This document shows, piece by piece, positions 11,588 through 23,849 of a stretch of 64,000 nt of DNA (position 1 is its first letter; every line of letters begins with the position of its first letter). The notes under the pieces were generated by a model. That model made no database searches and was not told the DNA's origin. It was given only the letters and a program-made list of their open reading frames with translations. The stretch comes from Amblyomma americanum (taxonomy: Eukaryota; Arthropoda; Arachnida; Ixodida; Ixodidae). The position numbers were made by a program, and so were the translations under genes. The stretch covers positions 160,255,124 to 160,319,123 of the forward strand of contig NC_135498.1 in the NCBI RefSeq assembly GCF_052857255.1. The letters are read 5' to 3'.

Positions 11588-12975
11588 ATGATGCCACTGA
11601 GAAAGTTCTCGCAATTATATGTTTTAGCCATGAAGATAAAAGACGTGGAATCAGCAATATCGAAACTTCAGGAGCAGCTTAGTACAGTGAGGTACCATAC
11701 AGGTGATTTCGAAAACAGAGGCAGGAGTAATAACCTGATCATTTACGGAACAAAAGAGCTTAGCGACGAGACTAGCGAGGAACTGGGAAAGGAAGTAATT
11801 GATGGTGTTTTTTTCTAGAACAAGGTCTAGCAGTGAGTGGTGTCGAAAGATGCCACAGGGTGGGTTAAAAAGAAATATATAAGGCGTGACCAGTCGTTTT
11901 GAAGCTACTCGACTTCTGTGAAAAAGATTCAATATTACGATCATGCTATTAACTCAAAAACACCAAAATCAGCTCAAAACACCAAGCAAAACCACCAAAA
12001 AGCTCTATATCATTAGCTGAGGACTTTTCTAAAGGAGTTAGGGAAATACGGAACAGCAGTGAAATAGCTGTGATGAAGAGGCAAAGAGGGCGCCAAGCTT
12101 TAAAGCTAATCTATGATAAGCTAAGCACTGATAGCGTACTGTATGGAAGGAATGAAACAAGAGCTCCTCGCTTTGGGCTTAGAAAGAAATCAAACTGACT
12201 CTGGACTAAGACATCTCAGACCCTGAAAATACTTAAATGTTAACTGCAGAAGTGTCATAAACAAGACAACAGAGTTGGAGGCCCTTCTGCTTTTGTACGA
12301 CTCTGAAATAGCGGTTTTGACGGAAACTTGGCTTAACAATACAGTGTTTGACAGTGAGTACGTTACCACTGGCCATAGTTCGTACCGAAAGCATAGTGAT
12401 GGTAGAGGTGGAGATGTCAGCACTCAGTTTAAACCATTATTGTGAACTTTACCAATGTCTGATGTACTCAATGTGCAGAGCATTTTTTTTGTACAACACA
12501 CTATGGAAACGTTAGATAAATTAATGGAGAAATGTTCAGGACCCGAACTCTACAGTTTCCGCATTATAAGAATTAAAAAAATATATTTGTGCACGAATCT
12601 TAAATCAGATGATCGTATTATAATGTCAGGATATTTTAATTTGCCTGAAGTAGACTGGCCAAATTTTTCATTTAAAAAGCACGACCCCCAAGGTGAAGTT
12701 ATGTTGGGCATTCCTTTGGCTTCGACTTATTGCAGACTGTAGAAGAAAATACTATATTTCAGGGCAATTCTCAATCAATGTTCGACCTTTTTTTTGTTAT
12801 CGGATCAATTACTGCCAAAACAAATAGCCAGATAATAGATAGAATATCGTACCACGAAGCTATACTGCTCACTACTACAGACGCCGCTTTAGATGAGAAA
12901 CGTAAACATGTTCATCCTATGGAAACCTTTCTCGAGCTTTTCTCGAGATACATTATAGGTACCTCGGACTCATGA
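11588..12975 (+). pseudogene. LINE remnant: ORF1 end and EEP endonuclease
   Basis: Frame 11588-11818 reads as a coiled-coil-like ORF1 segment with GDFENRGRSNNLIIYG, typical of L1/transposase-22-like or CR1-type ORF1 proteins. Around 12235-12410 another frame gives NCRSVINKTTELEALL and AVLTETWLNN, the N-terminal endonuclease motifs N and ET. At 12615-12665 MSGYFNLPEVDWP matches the GDFN motif with Asp replaced by Tyr. From about 12730, TIFQGNSQSMFDLFFV matches the next endonuclease block. Stops and frame changes separate the blocks, and no reverse transcriptase follows, so it is a dead fragment. Confidence 0.8.
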
Positions 12976-13173
12976 TCACTAATGACTTCACTTGGACTTA
13001 GCATATTGAGTGCATAATGGCTAATGTTACACGCAAGTTGTTCTTTCTGAGGACACCTTTGAGACTTCCTACTCCTTCTGTCTGACTGCTTGTGTGCAAA
13101 AACATAATTCTGATGGCACTAGACTATGCATGCGTTATATAGGACACTTTCGCAAAAACTTACACTAATAATA

Positions 13174-13416
13174 GCCGCCGCGGCGGCTGAGTGGTTATGG
13201 CGCTCGGCTGCCGGCCCGAAAGACGCGGGTTCGATCCGGGCCGCGGCGGTCGAATTTCGAGGGAGGCGAAATTCTAGAGGCCCGTGTACTGTGCGATGTC
13301 AGTGCGCGTTAAAGAACCCCAGGTGGTCTAAATTTCTGGAGCCCTTCACTACGGAGTCTCTCATAGCCTGAGTTGCTTTCGCACGTTAAACACCAATAAA
13401 CCAATAAACCAAACAT
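13174..13416 (+). mobile_element. Ruka-type SINE, full length, with 8-bp target duplication
   Basis: The tRNA-derived head has an A box near 13186 (GGCTGAGTGGTTATGG) and a B box near 13228 (GGGTTCGATCC). The conserved body includes GTACTGTGCGATGTCAGTGC and GTTAAAGAACCCCAGGTGG. The tail is CCAATAAACCAATAAACC. TAATAATA occurs at 13166-13173 and again at 13417-13424, a target site duplication. Promoter boxes suggest RNA polymerase III transcription. Mobilisation would need a partner LINE. Confidence 0.9.
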
Positions 13417-13424
13417 TAATAATA

Positions 13425-13870
13425 TAGGCGTGGTGCTAAGAAAAGCAGCTCGCTCCATTTAAAATAGATTTGGACGTACGTCAGTGACAGAACTGCTAAC
13501 CAAAGCGGACTTGCCCCAATTAACGCAAAGAAACCGTGTGTCATATCTTTTTCATCTGGTTTCGCCACTAGGCAAAGCCACAGCCGCACAGTAAAGCCGT
13601 TTACCTCGCGTAATAACCGTCTTATGCATTCTTTCCGCGAACAGTAATTGAAAGGGATTCTCTTAACCAATGGCGACGTTTCGAAATCATCTATGTCGAC
13701 ATTTCTTTCCGGTATCATTTAAAAATCTGTTGTGGATACTTATTTTCTAAAATTTTCAAGCTACGTTATTCTACTTTGGTCTTGTGTTCATTGTCTATGT
13801 TATTACGTGGTGTGTACTTATCTGCTTCCCACCCTACTAAAATCCCCAGTGGGGATTGCAGTATAAGCTA
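13425..13870 (+). other. Possible LINE 3' UTR
   Basis: The end of the stretch, near 13835-13865 (AAATCCCCAGTGGGGATTGC, then AAATAAATG), resembles the 3' terminus of a CR1-like LINE. It could belong to the remnant before the SINE. No coding motif ties them together. Confidence 0.3.
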
Positions 13871-14164
13871 AATAAATGTAGATGAAAATGAAATCTTATA
13901 AGTGCAGGACACATGTATGCATGCAGTTCGTGCCAGAAGTAAAGCCAGATTGATAGTTTAGGGCTCAACTCGTAACTGTCTCGGTTTTGTCTCATGTATT
14001 AGCTCAAACAGCTCACACACACGTCGCCGCACACACACACACACAGTATAAGAATCTAGCCTCTCGTTCAACACAGCCTTGAGGGCTTGTCTTGTAGGTT
14101 TATTACTCAGTAATATCGCCAGAAGTTGCAGACTAGAAAATATAACTCGAATTTTAAAATTACT

Positions 14165-14350
14165 GATAGTGAGGGTGATGATGAGGGAGGGCCGACGATG
14201 TGAGGGTGAGGGCAAGGGAGGGCCAGCAAAGTTTTCGAAGTGAGCGGAAGGGCGAGAGAGGGTCGGATAACTTTTCAAAATGAGGGCGAGGGTGAGGCCA
14301 TGAATTCAAAAGTTAGGGTGATGGAGGAAAAGTAAAAATGAGGGCATTTG
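14165..14350. repeat. GAGGGTGAGGG minisatellite (locus 2)
   Basis: Units such as GTGAGGGTGAGGGCAAGGGA and TGAGGGCGAGGGTGAGG alternate with GGGAGGGCCAGCAAAGTTTT-like spacers. They are related to the array at 8645-8880, with different spacers. A short CA tract lies just upstream at about 14020-14046. Confidence 0.7.
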
Positions 14351-14879
14351 ACCACCTCTGGAGCATAACGACAGTGTAGCAGTTGTTGCAAGGCTGCCCA
14401 TTCACGGGTTTACTAGTGCGGTATGCAGTTATGTGTTTGTATTTAGTTTGTGAAGTTGCCTCGTGTAACACATTGTTCATCGCCGCTATCAAGGAGACAC
14501 CCTACGTATTGTATCGCCTATATGTTACTAGTTCTCCAGCGCACCCTTATGCGCTGCATTGTATAAAAGTAGGCGTACTGCGTGAAAATAAACCAGCTGA
14601 AGTTCGACGCTTTGTGGTGTGTTTTCTGTCAGTCTTCGCCTCTTCCTTGTGCGCCGGGAAAATTTGGTATGTGTAACCAACTAGCCCACCAGTTCGTCCT
14701 GAGAAAATTCCTATTAACGACGCAAGTTATTCCTATCACGGGATATGAATGATACGAGTAACATCTAATGATTTGTATTGGTCACTTCGCGCTTTGTATG
14801 TCGATCTATTACGGTGCTCATTACTTCCGTACCGATTCTACGTGGCATTGTAGAGCCATCATTTGGCTGCGCCTATAAC
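14351..14879. other. Unassigned DNA before a truncated LINE
   Basis: The 97-codon frame at 14383-14676 shows no recognised domain. Nothing else is seen. Confidence 0.4.
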
Positions 14880-16072
14880 TAGAAGGCGACAATCTCATGC
14901 CCGCTGGCATGTTTGGATTTCGTCCTGGGCTTTCCACACAGGACGTTTTCCTACAGCTAAAACATCACATTCTCGACTCACAAACCTCCGACACCAAAGC
15001 TATTCTAGGGGTGGATCTCACTAAGGGCTTTGATAACATTGCACACTCAGCTATCTTCCAAAACCTTACGACCCTAGGAGTCGGAACGAGGATGTACAAC
15101 TACATCCGAGACTTCCTCAGCCACCCTTATCATCGGCGATCACCGCCTCACAGGTGTCACGCTGGGAGCACGAGGTACGTCCCAGGGAGCTGTCCTGTTC
15201 CCTATCTTCAACATAGCACTTCTTCACCTACCTCGACAGCTAGCTCAAATTCCTAACATCCACTGTAGCCGACAATCAAGCAAAACTTCTGACCTCCAGC
15301 TCAATCATCACCAATTCTACCACAGAGGCAGAAGAGGCAGCCATCGCGCTTGCTCTCATCTCTACATCTGCCACAAAAATTATCTCTGCCTCTAAATCTG
15401 CCATTCTCAACAATGCAAACGGTTACATATCCCGCACTGCGGCTCGTTTACTATGCTTCTGGCAGCCCCAGCGCCCTAAAACCCTCATATGATCGCCAGC
15501 ACATGCCGGCGTCCCTGGCAACGAGGAGGCTCATTCCTTAACCCGAGGTCTCACATTCCGGGCGGGAGTCGAGCCCCTTGTACGGGACGAAGAGCGCCTG
15601 CTTTCCTTTCGTGATATTCTCTCGTACTACAGGGAACAACGAAGGGAGTACGCACCCGCAGTCCCATACCTCACCATAGCGCAGGCTGCACACTGGCTAC
15701 GATTAAAACTCGGACTACACCATACCCCATACCACTACATCCCCGTACCCAGACCAATTACCCTCGGCATTGCAACTTTTCGGAAAACCGGGCGACTTTC
15801 TGCACACCCTGCTCACATGCCCCACCTTCCCTAATCCCCCATCACCGATCATGGCGGGGTCTAACTGGGAGACTATTATGACCGAAACTTCTCCTCAAGA
15901 CCAGCGCCGGGTCATCTCCAGCGCTCTGAGAAGGGTTGCTCTCCTAGGGCCATCCTTCGCTTTGTAGGGGTGCCTCCTCACAGTGAGGGAGCATCCAAGT
16001 GCCATGTAGGGGACTTCGCCCCCACTATTTGCATCTTTGGCAATAAACGTTTCCACCACCACCTAGAGCACG
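14880..16072 (+). pseudogene. 5'-truncated I/R1-like LINE: reverse transcriptase and RNase H remnants
   Basis: Frame 14897-15256 starts MFGFRPGLSTQDVFLQLK, a standard reverse transcriptase block. It continues ILGVDLTKGFDNIAHSAI (motif A, Asp retained) and TSQGAVL in another frame (motif B). The YADD region is missing: the sequence jumps near 15265-15280 into RNase H (EEAAIALALISTSATKII, then HAGVPGNEEAHSL). A C-terminal segment, SYYREQRREYAP, follows. The 3' end carries CAATAAACGTTTCCACCACC at about 16050-16070. The internal deletion, 5' truncation and stops make it inactive. Order RT then RNase H fits the I/R1 group. Confidence 0.8.
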
Positions 16073-16879
16073 GCCGAAGCGTGCTCGCGCTAGAAATAAA
16101 ATGAGGACGGCACGGGGCGGTGGCACGTGAAGCCACGGCAGGCTGTTCAATTTATGCCTTGATCCGAGTCAGCTGCTCGTTCCTTTGCTTCTAGGGCTTA
16201 AGCCTACAGCATCATGAAGTCACCGCGCATTGCCTGCTCTGTGGAGGATCCTACAAAACGTGCGGAAAACTGTTCCTGTCTCAAGCGGGGCCGGTATGGA
16301 ACGTTTGTCACGACAAAAATTAGTTCAAGACAGAGTCTGTTCAAAATCGTGGTGCTAGGTTTATTCATGCCTCATACTCACATGAAGCCAGCGTTTCATT
16401 TCTGAAATTGGAATCGGGCTTATGAACGCTTTCATGTAGGTGCCGCATGCTTCCTCGCCGAAAACTGAGTACCTGCTGAATGATGCCGAATGTCGTGATG
16501 CGCCCAGAGCAGCGCGTCACGCTCCGTCTCTACCTGTCTTGTACATGTTACGAAAGACAAGAAACCAATTTGAATTACAATTAATTTGTTTGAGATGTAA
16601 GTGATTTGAGTGGTCAATTACAGCCCATGAAAAGTAACTGGGCAACAACAGAGTAAAATAGATTACTATAAAGCTCTTTTTCATCCATCTTTTGGCACCA
16701 TAGCATAGGTGCGCCTTGCTTGGTCTAATCTTTTGCTGTACACACTTAGGTAATTTTACCGGCACCTGTTTTTCAAAATTTTCTTCGGCATTCTTTCTGC
16801 GTTTTCTCAAGAAAACATTAATAGCGGCACTGAGAGTATCGCGTTGTTCGAGCCGGTGGGAACTGCCTTGCATTAAAAA
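16073..16879. other. Unassigned DNA
   Basis: A 121-codon minus frame (16517-16882) runs into the foldback element and shows no known domain. It may be part of a larger MITE. Confidence 0.35.
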
Positions 16880-17330
16880 CAACGTGAAATGATTTCGATT
16901 TGCATATTCTAGTGGAACAGATCTGTAGAGGTAGTCTTTGTGGGTATTCCAGTCAAATTTAAAAGCTCTGCGTGGTGTTAATAATCTAGAAATATTTCTC
17001 TAAAAAATCGCTGCTTGCAGTAGCTCGCAACCGATTAGGGCGACGGACCTCACCGCGCATCCCATACCCTGATGACGTCAGTGCGCAGACGGGGCAGCTT
17101 CAAGCCGCCTGGCTCTTGTGAACACTGACGTCATCGGGGTAGGGGACGCGCGGTGAGGTGTGTCGCCCTAATCGGTTGCGAGCTACTGCGAGCAGTGAGT
17201 GTTAAACTCATCATAAATCATAGAGTCCCCGCCGAGCTTTCAACTATGTCTCGTAAACCCACAAATACCACCACTACAGATCTGTCGCATTAGAATATGC
17301 CCATCAAAATCATTTCAAGGTCCCTTTAAC
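16880..17330. repeat. Large foldback/MITE with long inverted arms
   Basis: The inner arms 17002-17080 and 17125-17200 are nearly perfect reverse complements (shared AACCGATTAGGGCGACG, CCTCACCGCGC, TGATGACGTCA). Outside them the pairing continues with lower identity: left CATATTCTAGTGGAACAGAT and AGTCTTTGTGGGT pair with right-hand sequence up to CATCAAAATCATTTC. The right end runs on to AAGGTCCCTTTAAC, resembling TTAAAGGGAC-type MITE termini. The target duplication is not clear. Confidence 0.75.
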
Positions 17331-19881
17331 ATAAGCATTGCGGGCCACCCCGAAGTAAAGCAAATCGCCATGCTTCGATATTTTACGGATTCTGAGAGGA
17401 CAAAGCCCAAGCTCACTCAGCATTACATACCCTTATGCCCGTCGTATCTGAAATCGAAGCGCGGAACGGAGATGCTAGTGAAATAGGAGCCGCAGGGGCT
17501 TACACGTTCGAGCGGTGTTCTTGGTGTTCGTGTTTTCTCCGCCGCTCTACAGTTGACGGTGTAACGTCAGAGAATTCCGTGCTACAGCAGTATTTACCGT
17601 AGAGCTGAGGTTCTAGAAGTTATAACACTGGTTGCAACTTGTTTTTCACGCAAAAAAAAATGTAAGAGGTTGCTACTCATTTATTACTGAAACTCGTAAT
17701 ACGATATGTTGCAGATTACAAAATGTAATCAATGCATTACAAATTTCAAAGAAAATGTAAATTATTACATGCAATCAGCTAATTGAACACGTACGTAGAA
17801 GTTGACCTGCCAAGGTCAATGGAGTTTTTTACAACCTGCTCGCTATCCTTACTGCACAGGGCTGACTTTGAGCCCGCTCGCTTTCTCTAGTTCCATGTGA
17901 GATTTATTTTCCGTTTTCGCATCATGGTCGCGTGGTTAGAAGCGTTTGGCAGCGCCCTTGGCGTGCTTGACGTACCGGCGTCCCGCTGGCACCATAGGGT
18001 CAAGTGGCACAAAAAGAAAGCGCGAACAATTACCGTCGGCCAGAAGGAGGTGGCCATCACCACAGCTTTCGGTCTGGCATATTGCTTCTCTACAACACTC
18101 TTATGTCATGCGGTGCGGTGTTTTGGCCTGCGTTCCCGTAGGCTCTGCGGCAAAGACAACTTAAACGGGTTCACCCGAAGAAATGGCATCACCGCACCCT
18201 CTTTTACAGCGGCCCCTATAAAATATAGTTAAATATTCTGAACGGATGCTTCGCTGTCCTCTACGACAAGCTTCCTCCAAGACCAGTTTTCTCGGCTGAA
18301 GCCTTGGCAGGCCGCGGAAGAAATAGGCGCGAATCGGCGAGGTAGATATATTCAGTTGGTCTACGTATCTTCGGCCGCGTGATGGCCGCTGGTTGCATTT
18401 GTTGAAGGGTTCCGCTGAGAACGTTGCAGGTATACTGAAGAAATGCGAATAACCGTCGCACTTCTCCTTGGACAACAAACCGGGACCACAAAGAAATAAA
18501 TTTAGAACAAAAGTAATGAAGACGGCCTTTGTCATTTCACCTGAAGAAATTGGGTGAAGCTAAGCGAAACGCTGCCGATACTGGCAGTTGGCGGTTCCCT
18601 TTGCACATTGCAAGGCAATCTGTATTGCTGTGGAGCGTTAACGTTGCCTTTTTGTGACTGGATGATTTTGCCCCCGGTAGCCATCCACAATCCTGTGCGA
18701 CATTTGAATACAAAAAAAAAATTAAGTGAGTTCCGCGAAGCCTTCCTGACATTATAAAGACTCTGAAATGACTGCAATTTACTTATAATCAGGAATGAAA
18801 TTCCAATCGAATATTCTCCATTCTTGTATGAAGCAAATACGAATACGATTGGAATTTTTTGGGTTTAGGTAAGTATACTGGTCTATCTTTGCAACTGCTT
18901 ATTTATTCGTCACGGTTCAGAGCTATATTGAGCTGTTCCAACTTGAAAGCTCATCATATGCTAGCTCTGAACAAGTACTATAGGCTCACAGTCAATAAAG
19001 AGAAAGGAAAACGTAAAAAATGCTCAGACAAAAGCGAAATACATAAAGTGCGGCACAAGCATTGTGCTTGGCGACATGTAAGGTAACCCATAAAGCAATA
19101 GCGAGATAGAAAAAAACAATGAGGAACTACTCTGGTAGCCGCCTAATCTCTAACGCTTATACTGGTTCCTTTATTTGACCAGTACCGCCCTGAGAAAAAC
19201 GCGGCTTCCGTGGAAATATGCTGCGCAACGGAAATTCTTGCCATGAGGCTGAAGTTTTCTTTCTTTATATGACGAAGAAGTAATCGAGCACAAGTAAAAC
19301 ACGAGGGTGATTGTTAGGCGCTCAAGTACCGAGTATAACGCCAGCTGCCAGCACAAGTACTCCGATAAGCATGGACCGCTTCAAAGCATAACAATATAGC
19401 AGCATGTTTTGCCTAAGCAAAGTAAAGCATTGGGCGAACAGTTACTGCGACGCATGCTGTCTAACGTCGGGAGTAAGACGCTTCTGAAGGAAAGTGAGCC
19501 TGTTTATTCCCTAAAAATTTCCTTCCAGGTGTTCGTCAATGGACATGAGGAAACTAATTGCTTTCTCTCACCAGGCGGGAGAGCCTATTGGAAAATATGA
19601 AACACCGGCACTAAAAGACGGCCGCTTTCAGCAGTTCCAATTTCAGCGTTTACGTTTATTTTTGTGATCAGAGATTTATTTTAGAACCATCTGGAAAACA
19701 ATCAATGCGTTTCCAGTATAGCACGAGGAGACCGAAGAGTTAAAACTGCCAAGCGGGAATGTTATTAGTAAATAATCAAAAGGTAGAAGGCGATAAATAA
19801 ATAAAAAGATACGGAGGAATAATTGCACTTCAGAAGCGGACTCCAGCAAAAGGCAAACACTATTGAATTTAGATATATGTA
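17331..19881. other. Unassigned DNA
   Basis: Overlapping chance frames on both strands at 17897-18777 have no domain. No recognised repeat or RNA gene was found. Confidence 0.35.
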
Positions 19882-20119
19882 CAGTACTCACGGATTGAAA
19901 TAGGACATTCGGAGCGCGTGGCCGTCGCTTCATGGAGCGCCGCCCGTAGACGCTCATGGAACCAAGGTGGTGCATTGTGGTATGGCGCGAGAGGGAGAAC
20001 ATCTATAAAGCAGAATTGTTCCTTCCAGTAGCCAATGAGCCGGCCTGTGGTTTACCACATGCCTGCGTGGCACTGCAAGGCTAGCGCTCCGAATGTCCTA
20101 TTTCAATCCGTGAGTACTG
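19882..20119 (+). mobile_element. 238-bp TA-flanked MITE, copy 1
   Basis: The terminal inverted repeats start CAGTACTCACGGATTGAAAT and extend about 36 bp; the right end is the exact reverse complement (ending GAGTACTG). TA dinucleotides flank both ends (19880-19881 and 20120-20121). Length, TA target and a CAGT start fit a non-autonomous Tc1/mariner-type element. A copy of identical length in the opposite orientation lies at 39790-40027. Confidence 0.9.
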
Positions 20120-20510
20120 TACATATAAAACATATAAATTATCAAGAAATTTTGCTACTTATGGAGCCAACAGCAACCAAAGTTATCAGAAAACAAAGAT
20201 TCCCGGCACTAATAACACACAGCACAAATGCACGAGAGTTAATAGAAACGGAACAATAGCAGTGCTATTAACTTTGAATTGCGAAGAAGCACTCTGTTGC
20301 ACGTACGGTAAACTGCGATGAGGAAGGGCTAGTATTCATAAAAACAGGCGAATTCCACGTTGATATCCCTCAGAAACGTACTGTCGGCTTGCGTTAGTCA
20401 TAACGTCCAGTAAAGTACGCTGTAAGTGATCATAAATCTCTTTATGTTGGAGTTCGTGAGGCAAGTTTAACGTTCAGAAGCGTGAATAGTTGGGCGAGTT
20501 GGTACATGTT

Positions 20511-20656
20511 CACGTGAAAAAAACCAGCGAGAAAAGACGCAAGACCAGAGGAAGACACACAGACTGTCGCCGGACTTTCAACTCAAAGCCCGGCGACAGT
20601 CTGTGTGTATCTTCCTCTGGTCTTGCGTCTTTTCTCACTGATTTTTTTCACGTGAA
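20511..20656. repeat. Near-perfect palindromic hairpin, arms about 65 bp
   Basis: The left arm CACGTGAAAAAAACCAGCGA...CTGTCGCCGG and the right arm CCGGCGACAG...TTTTTTTCACGTG are almost exact reverse complements around a short centre (ACTTTCAACTCAAAG, about 20574-20588). Central arms contain AAGACGCAAGACCAGAGGAA. It is a foldback element and probably young, given the arm identity. Confidence 0.85.
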
Positions 20657-21129
20657 GTTTAACGTATAAGGATAATGAAGACAATTTTAGCGCGGGAAAT
20701 ATGAGGAAAGGTCTCTCAAGGGAGGTTTTATAATGTATACGGAGTACGTGGAGACAGCATTTCGGAATGTCAAACACTACTGCAGGCGGTCGAAGTTCTT
20801 TCAACCATAATATAGGTTGAACTTCCGAAAACGGGAGGAGGAGCGGAAGGAAGGCAGTGCATTTTATTTTCAGTGCTTCTCTTCTTAATTTGTCTGCAAA
20901 AAGAAACTGTCTCTTACATGGTTAGGCGCTTGGGGGCATCACTATAGACTGCCAGAAGTCGTGTGGCCTGAAAACTAAGGCCATCCTTGATCTCTATCAT
21001 GCATAAAAGCGCGCTTGACGTTCTCACACTGTATTTTTAAGTCGAGCCACCTCCCTAGCGGAAGGTTTATTCACAGAGACGGCAATTATTTATTCCAGCA
21101 ACTACAGATGTTTTGCTTCCCGTTATTAC
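20657..21129. other. Unassigned DNA
   Basis: No frame with a motif and no clear repeat. Confidence 0.4.
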
Positions 21130-23780
21130 GGTATTAATGTGGTAGCCGTTTCACAACGACCCGCGCTATTTTGAAACTATGCACGGCGTCAGTAATTATG
21201 GCCGGCATTCCGAACCCATCTCCGCGGTCGAGTCGATGAAGTCGCTACAAATCCCTAGCTTCAAGCACGGTCAGAATCTTCCCCCAAGTCGCAATCCACA
21301 ACTACCCGCAAGCTAAAGCTGTTACGACTGCAGCCACTCTTAAATTACTCCTGCGTTTATGCTCTTGTGATCACTACAATCTCAAAGCTAGAAAAATCAC
21401 GCGATGAAGCTGCAATAGTCGCAGCCTTTTCGTACAAACCACTGCTCCCAAAACATCATTGTTGCCGCTAATCCGTAATTATTATGCTGTCTGAACCTCT
21501 ACGGCGGCCAAAATTCTCAAACTACTGACATAGCGCCTTTTGTATAACTGGCAGCATTCTGAAAAAAAAAAAGATTGTGGTGAATGTGCAACGATCCTCG
21601 CCATTATAAGTGTAGCCGCGTGGCCATGCTATTATGACCATCGCATTTCTGATACTGCTTGCTGGCAGGCAGTTATAATAGCGTAAATTCTGAAAATACC
21701 CGAGCAACCGGGTGTTTACCATGTCCAACAATGCAATAATAACCCGCGGTGAAGACCCTTCGATTGCTACCGATCTAAAAGCACCCACTACGGTGAAGCT
21801 GATATGGTCTTAGCCATTCCGAAATTTCTTGGCCGCTCAATTACCTATAGCAATGCGCGATCCCGAAGCAGCACACACGGTGAAAACGGCCAGCTTGCCG
21901 GCCATCCGAGCCTGCCGTCCCCTGTGCTGTCGCCATCATTCTAGAACTGCCAACATATTCAAGCTGTTGTGCGAGCATTCTAAAATCGCCCGGACGTTCA
22001 AGATGTCGCGTTTCCTACCGGTCCGAAATTACATGCGAGGTGAAACAGTTCAGAACTCTACCCCTTGCAAAGTGCCGGCCTGACCGAGCCTTACATTCGC
22101 TACCACTGATCGGCACTGTTTTTGAGCTCCAAATAAATCACGTGGATAAGAGGACAAGCAAGGACGCAGTAGTAGGGTAAAAATAAATAGGCTAGTGCAG
22201 GGGATTCAAATCGTTAATCAGGTGAGTTTGTCCCCCATATATAAAAAAACCCTAGCGACGGTAGAAGCAGACGCATTCGACGGCCGTACGGAGAACAGAA
22301 ATCTTCTAGCTCTTGGTCGTACTTAATTTAAAGAGAACAGCCAGCATGCTGCATAATCCACTTGAAACACCCAACACAGTGGCGAAATACCTCTGCGTCA
22401 TGTTACTCTTTCCAGAGCGGTCTTTTTGCGAGTCGCGTAGCGAACAGAAAGTGGTAAAGCGTGTATCTCCACTGTTCCAATATAGCACATGTGAGAAAGC
22501 TTTCGCGATCGCCGCCATTCCGAAACTCGCCTCGCGACGACGCAGCCGCGATCGCTACAACCAGCATACTACGTACTCGGTGCACTGGCTGTGACCGCCA
22601 CTGTTACGGAACCACTCGCGCGGTGAAGGCGTTGCAAACTCTACGATTGCAAAAATACCTATGCGGTGAAGTGTTGCTGTCGGCACCATTCCGAAACTAC
22701 CCGCGTCAACTTTTTTTTAGCGCCAAGATTCCGAAACTACCGAGACGGCGAAGCCGTTCCAGTCTCGTTCTTTTGGAAGGTGAGGGCAAGGTCAGGCTGT
22801 TATGATCGGTGCTATTCCGAAACTGGCCGGTCGAATAAATGCTAGCATTGTCTACAACAACAAAACTAGGCACGCGGTAATATCGCTGTGATTTCCACCA
22901 TTGCAGAACTACTGAAACGTGAAGCCGTTGTGCTCGGCACAACGCTGCATTTCAGAACTACCTGTGCGGTGAAACTTGCGGTCGGCAATAATTCGAAATT
23001 ACTTGCGCGTTGTAGCCAATGTGGCCGCCACGATTCCATAGCTAACAGGCGACGTCAAGCTGTTATTAGCAGCAACGTTCTGAACAGAGGGGGAGGAGGG
23101 GGTGTCTAAATTTCTATGAGTGGTGTCTAGGGTAGAGGAGAAGCGTCAGTCCTTTCCAATTTTTTTTTCTCTCGTTGACGCGACGCGCATGACTAACAGA
23201 ATTTATGAGTATAGCACTCAACGCCATGAAATGGCTGCGAAAATTCCCCGTTGTATGTAAAAAAAATTGTTGCTTAAAAAGAGGGTGCCCTGACAAAGAC
23301 AAGGAGGTTTCCAGGGAAATCACTGATTCTGAGACTTCCCATGCGGTCAAGTCATGTTGGCCACCATTTCAAGGCTAACGTTGTGGCTGCGCTATTATGA
23401 TCTTCACAATTCTGAGATTGCGCGCGTGATGAAGGTTACCTTGTGGTAACCACTCGTTCGATACTGCCAGCGAGTCGAAGCCGTCACAGCAGCCCGGCAT
23501 TCAGTGATTACCGCTGCAGTCAAAATGTTTTTCTCGCAACCATACCCCGGACCAGGACGAGTTTTGCTTTAACTCCGAAGTTTCTGGGATCGCTGTGTAG
23601 CTTTTCTTTGTATCCGTGTGGCTGCGCTCGGGTGAATGTCAAACTAACCATACTGAATTTACCGGCGCGTAGAAGTTATTGTCAACTCCCCGCGTGGACT
23701 AGCCGAAAAGATTGCTTAGTTGCGAAGCTGCCTATACGGTGCCAAGAATATTGGAGAAGTATAATTTTTTTGTGCTTATA
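21130..23780. repeat. Degenerate tandem array, unit about 41-43 bp
   Basis: The array has a recurring core ATTCCGAAACTACCCGCG followed by GCGGTGAAGCNGTTGTGGTC and a GCCACC-like link. Cores occur at 22689 and 22729 (40 bp apart), then 22814, 22900, 22950, 22991 and about 23033, mostly near one or two multiples of 42 bp. Weaker cores run from about 21130 (GGCATTCCGAACCC near 21205) to about 23780. Units are heavily diverged and interrupted, so the many small frames here are meaningless. Confidence 0.75.
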
Positions 23781-23849
23781 AAAGCATCAGATACTTCATA
23801 AATTATTTCGGACGAGAACAATTATTCAAAATCTACAACAAATGACAAG

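Noticed and set aside
22306..22805. Several overlapping frames of 60-114 codons on both strands
   Set aside because: They lie in the degenerate tandem array and change with each unit.
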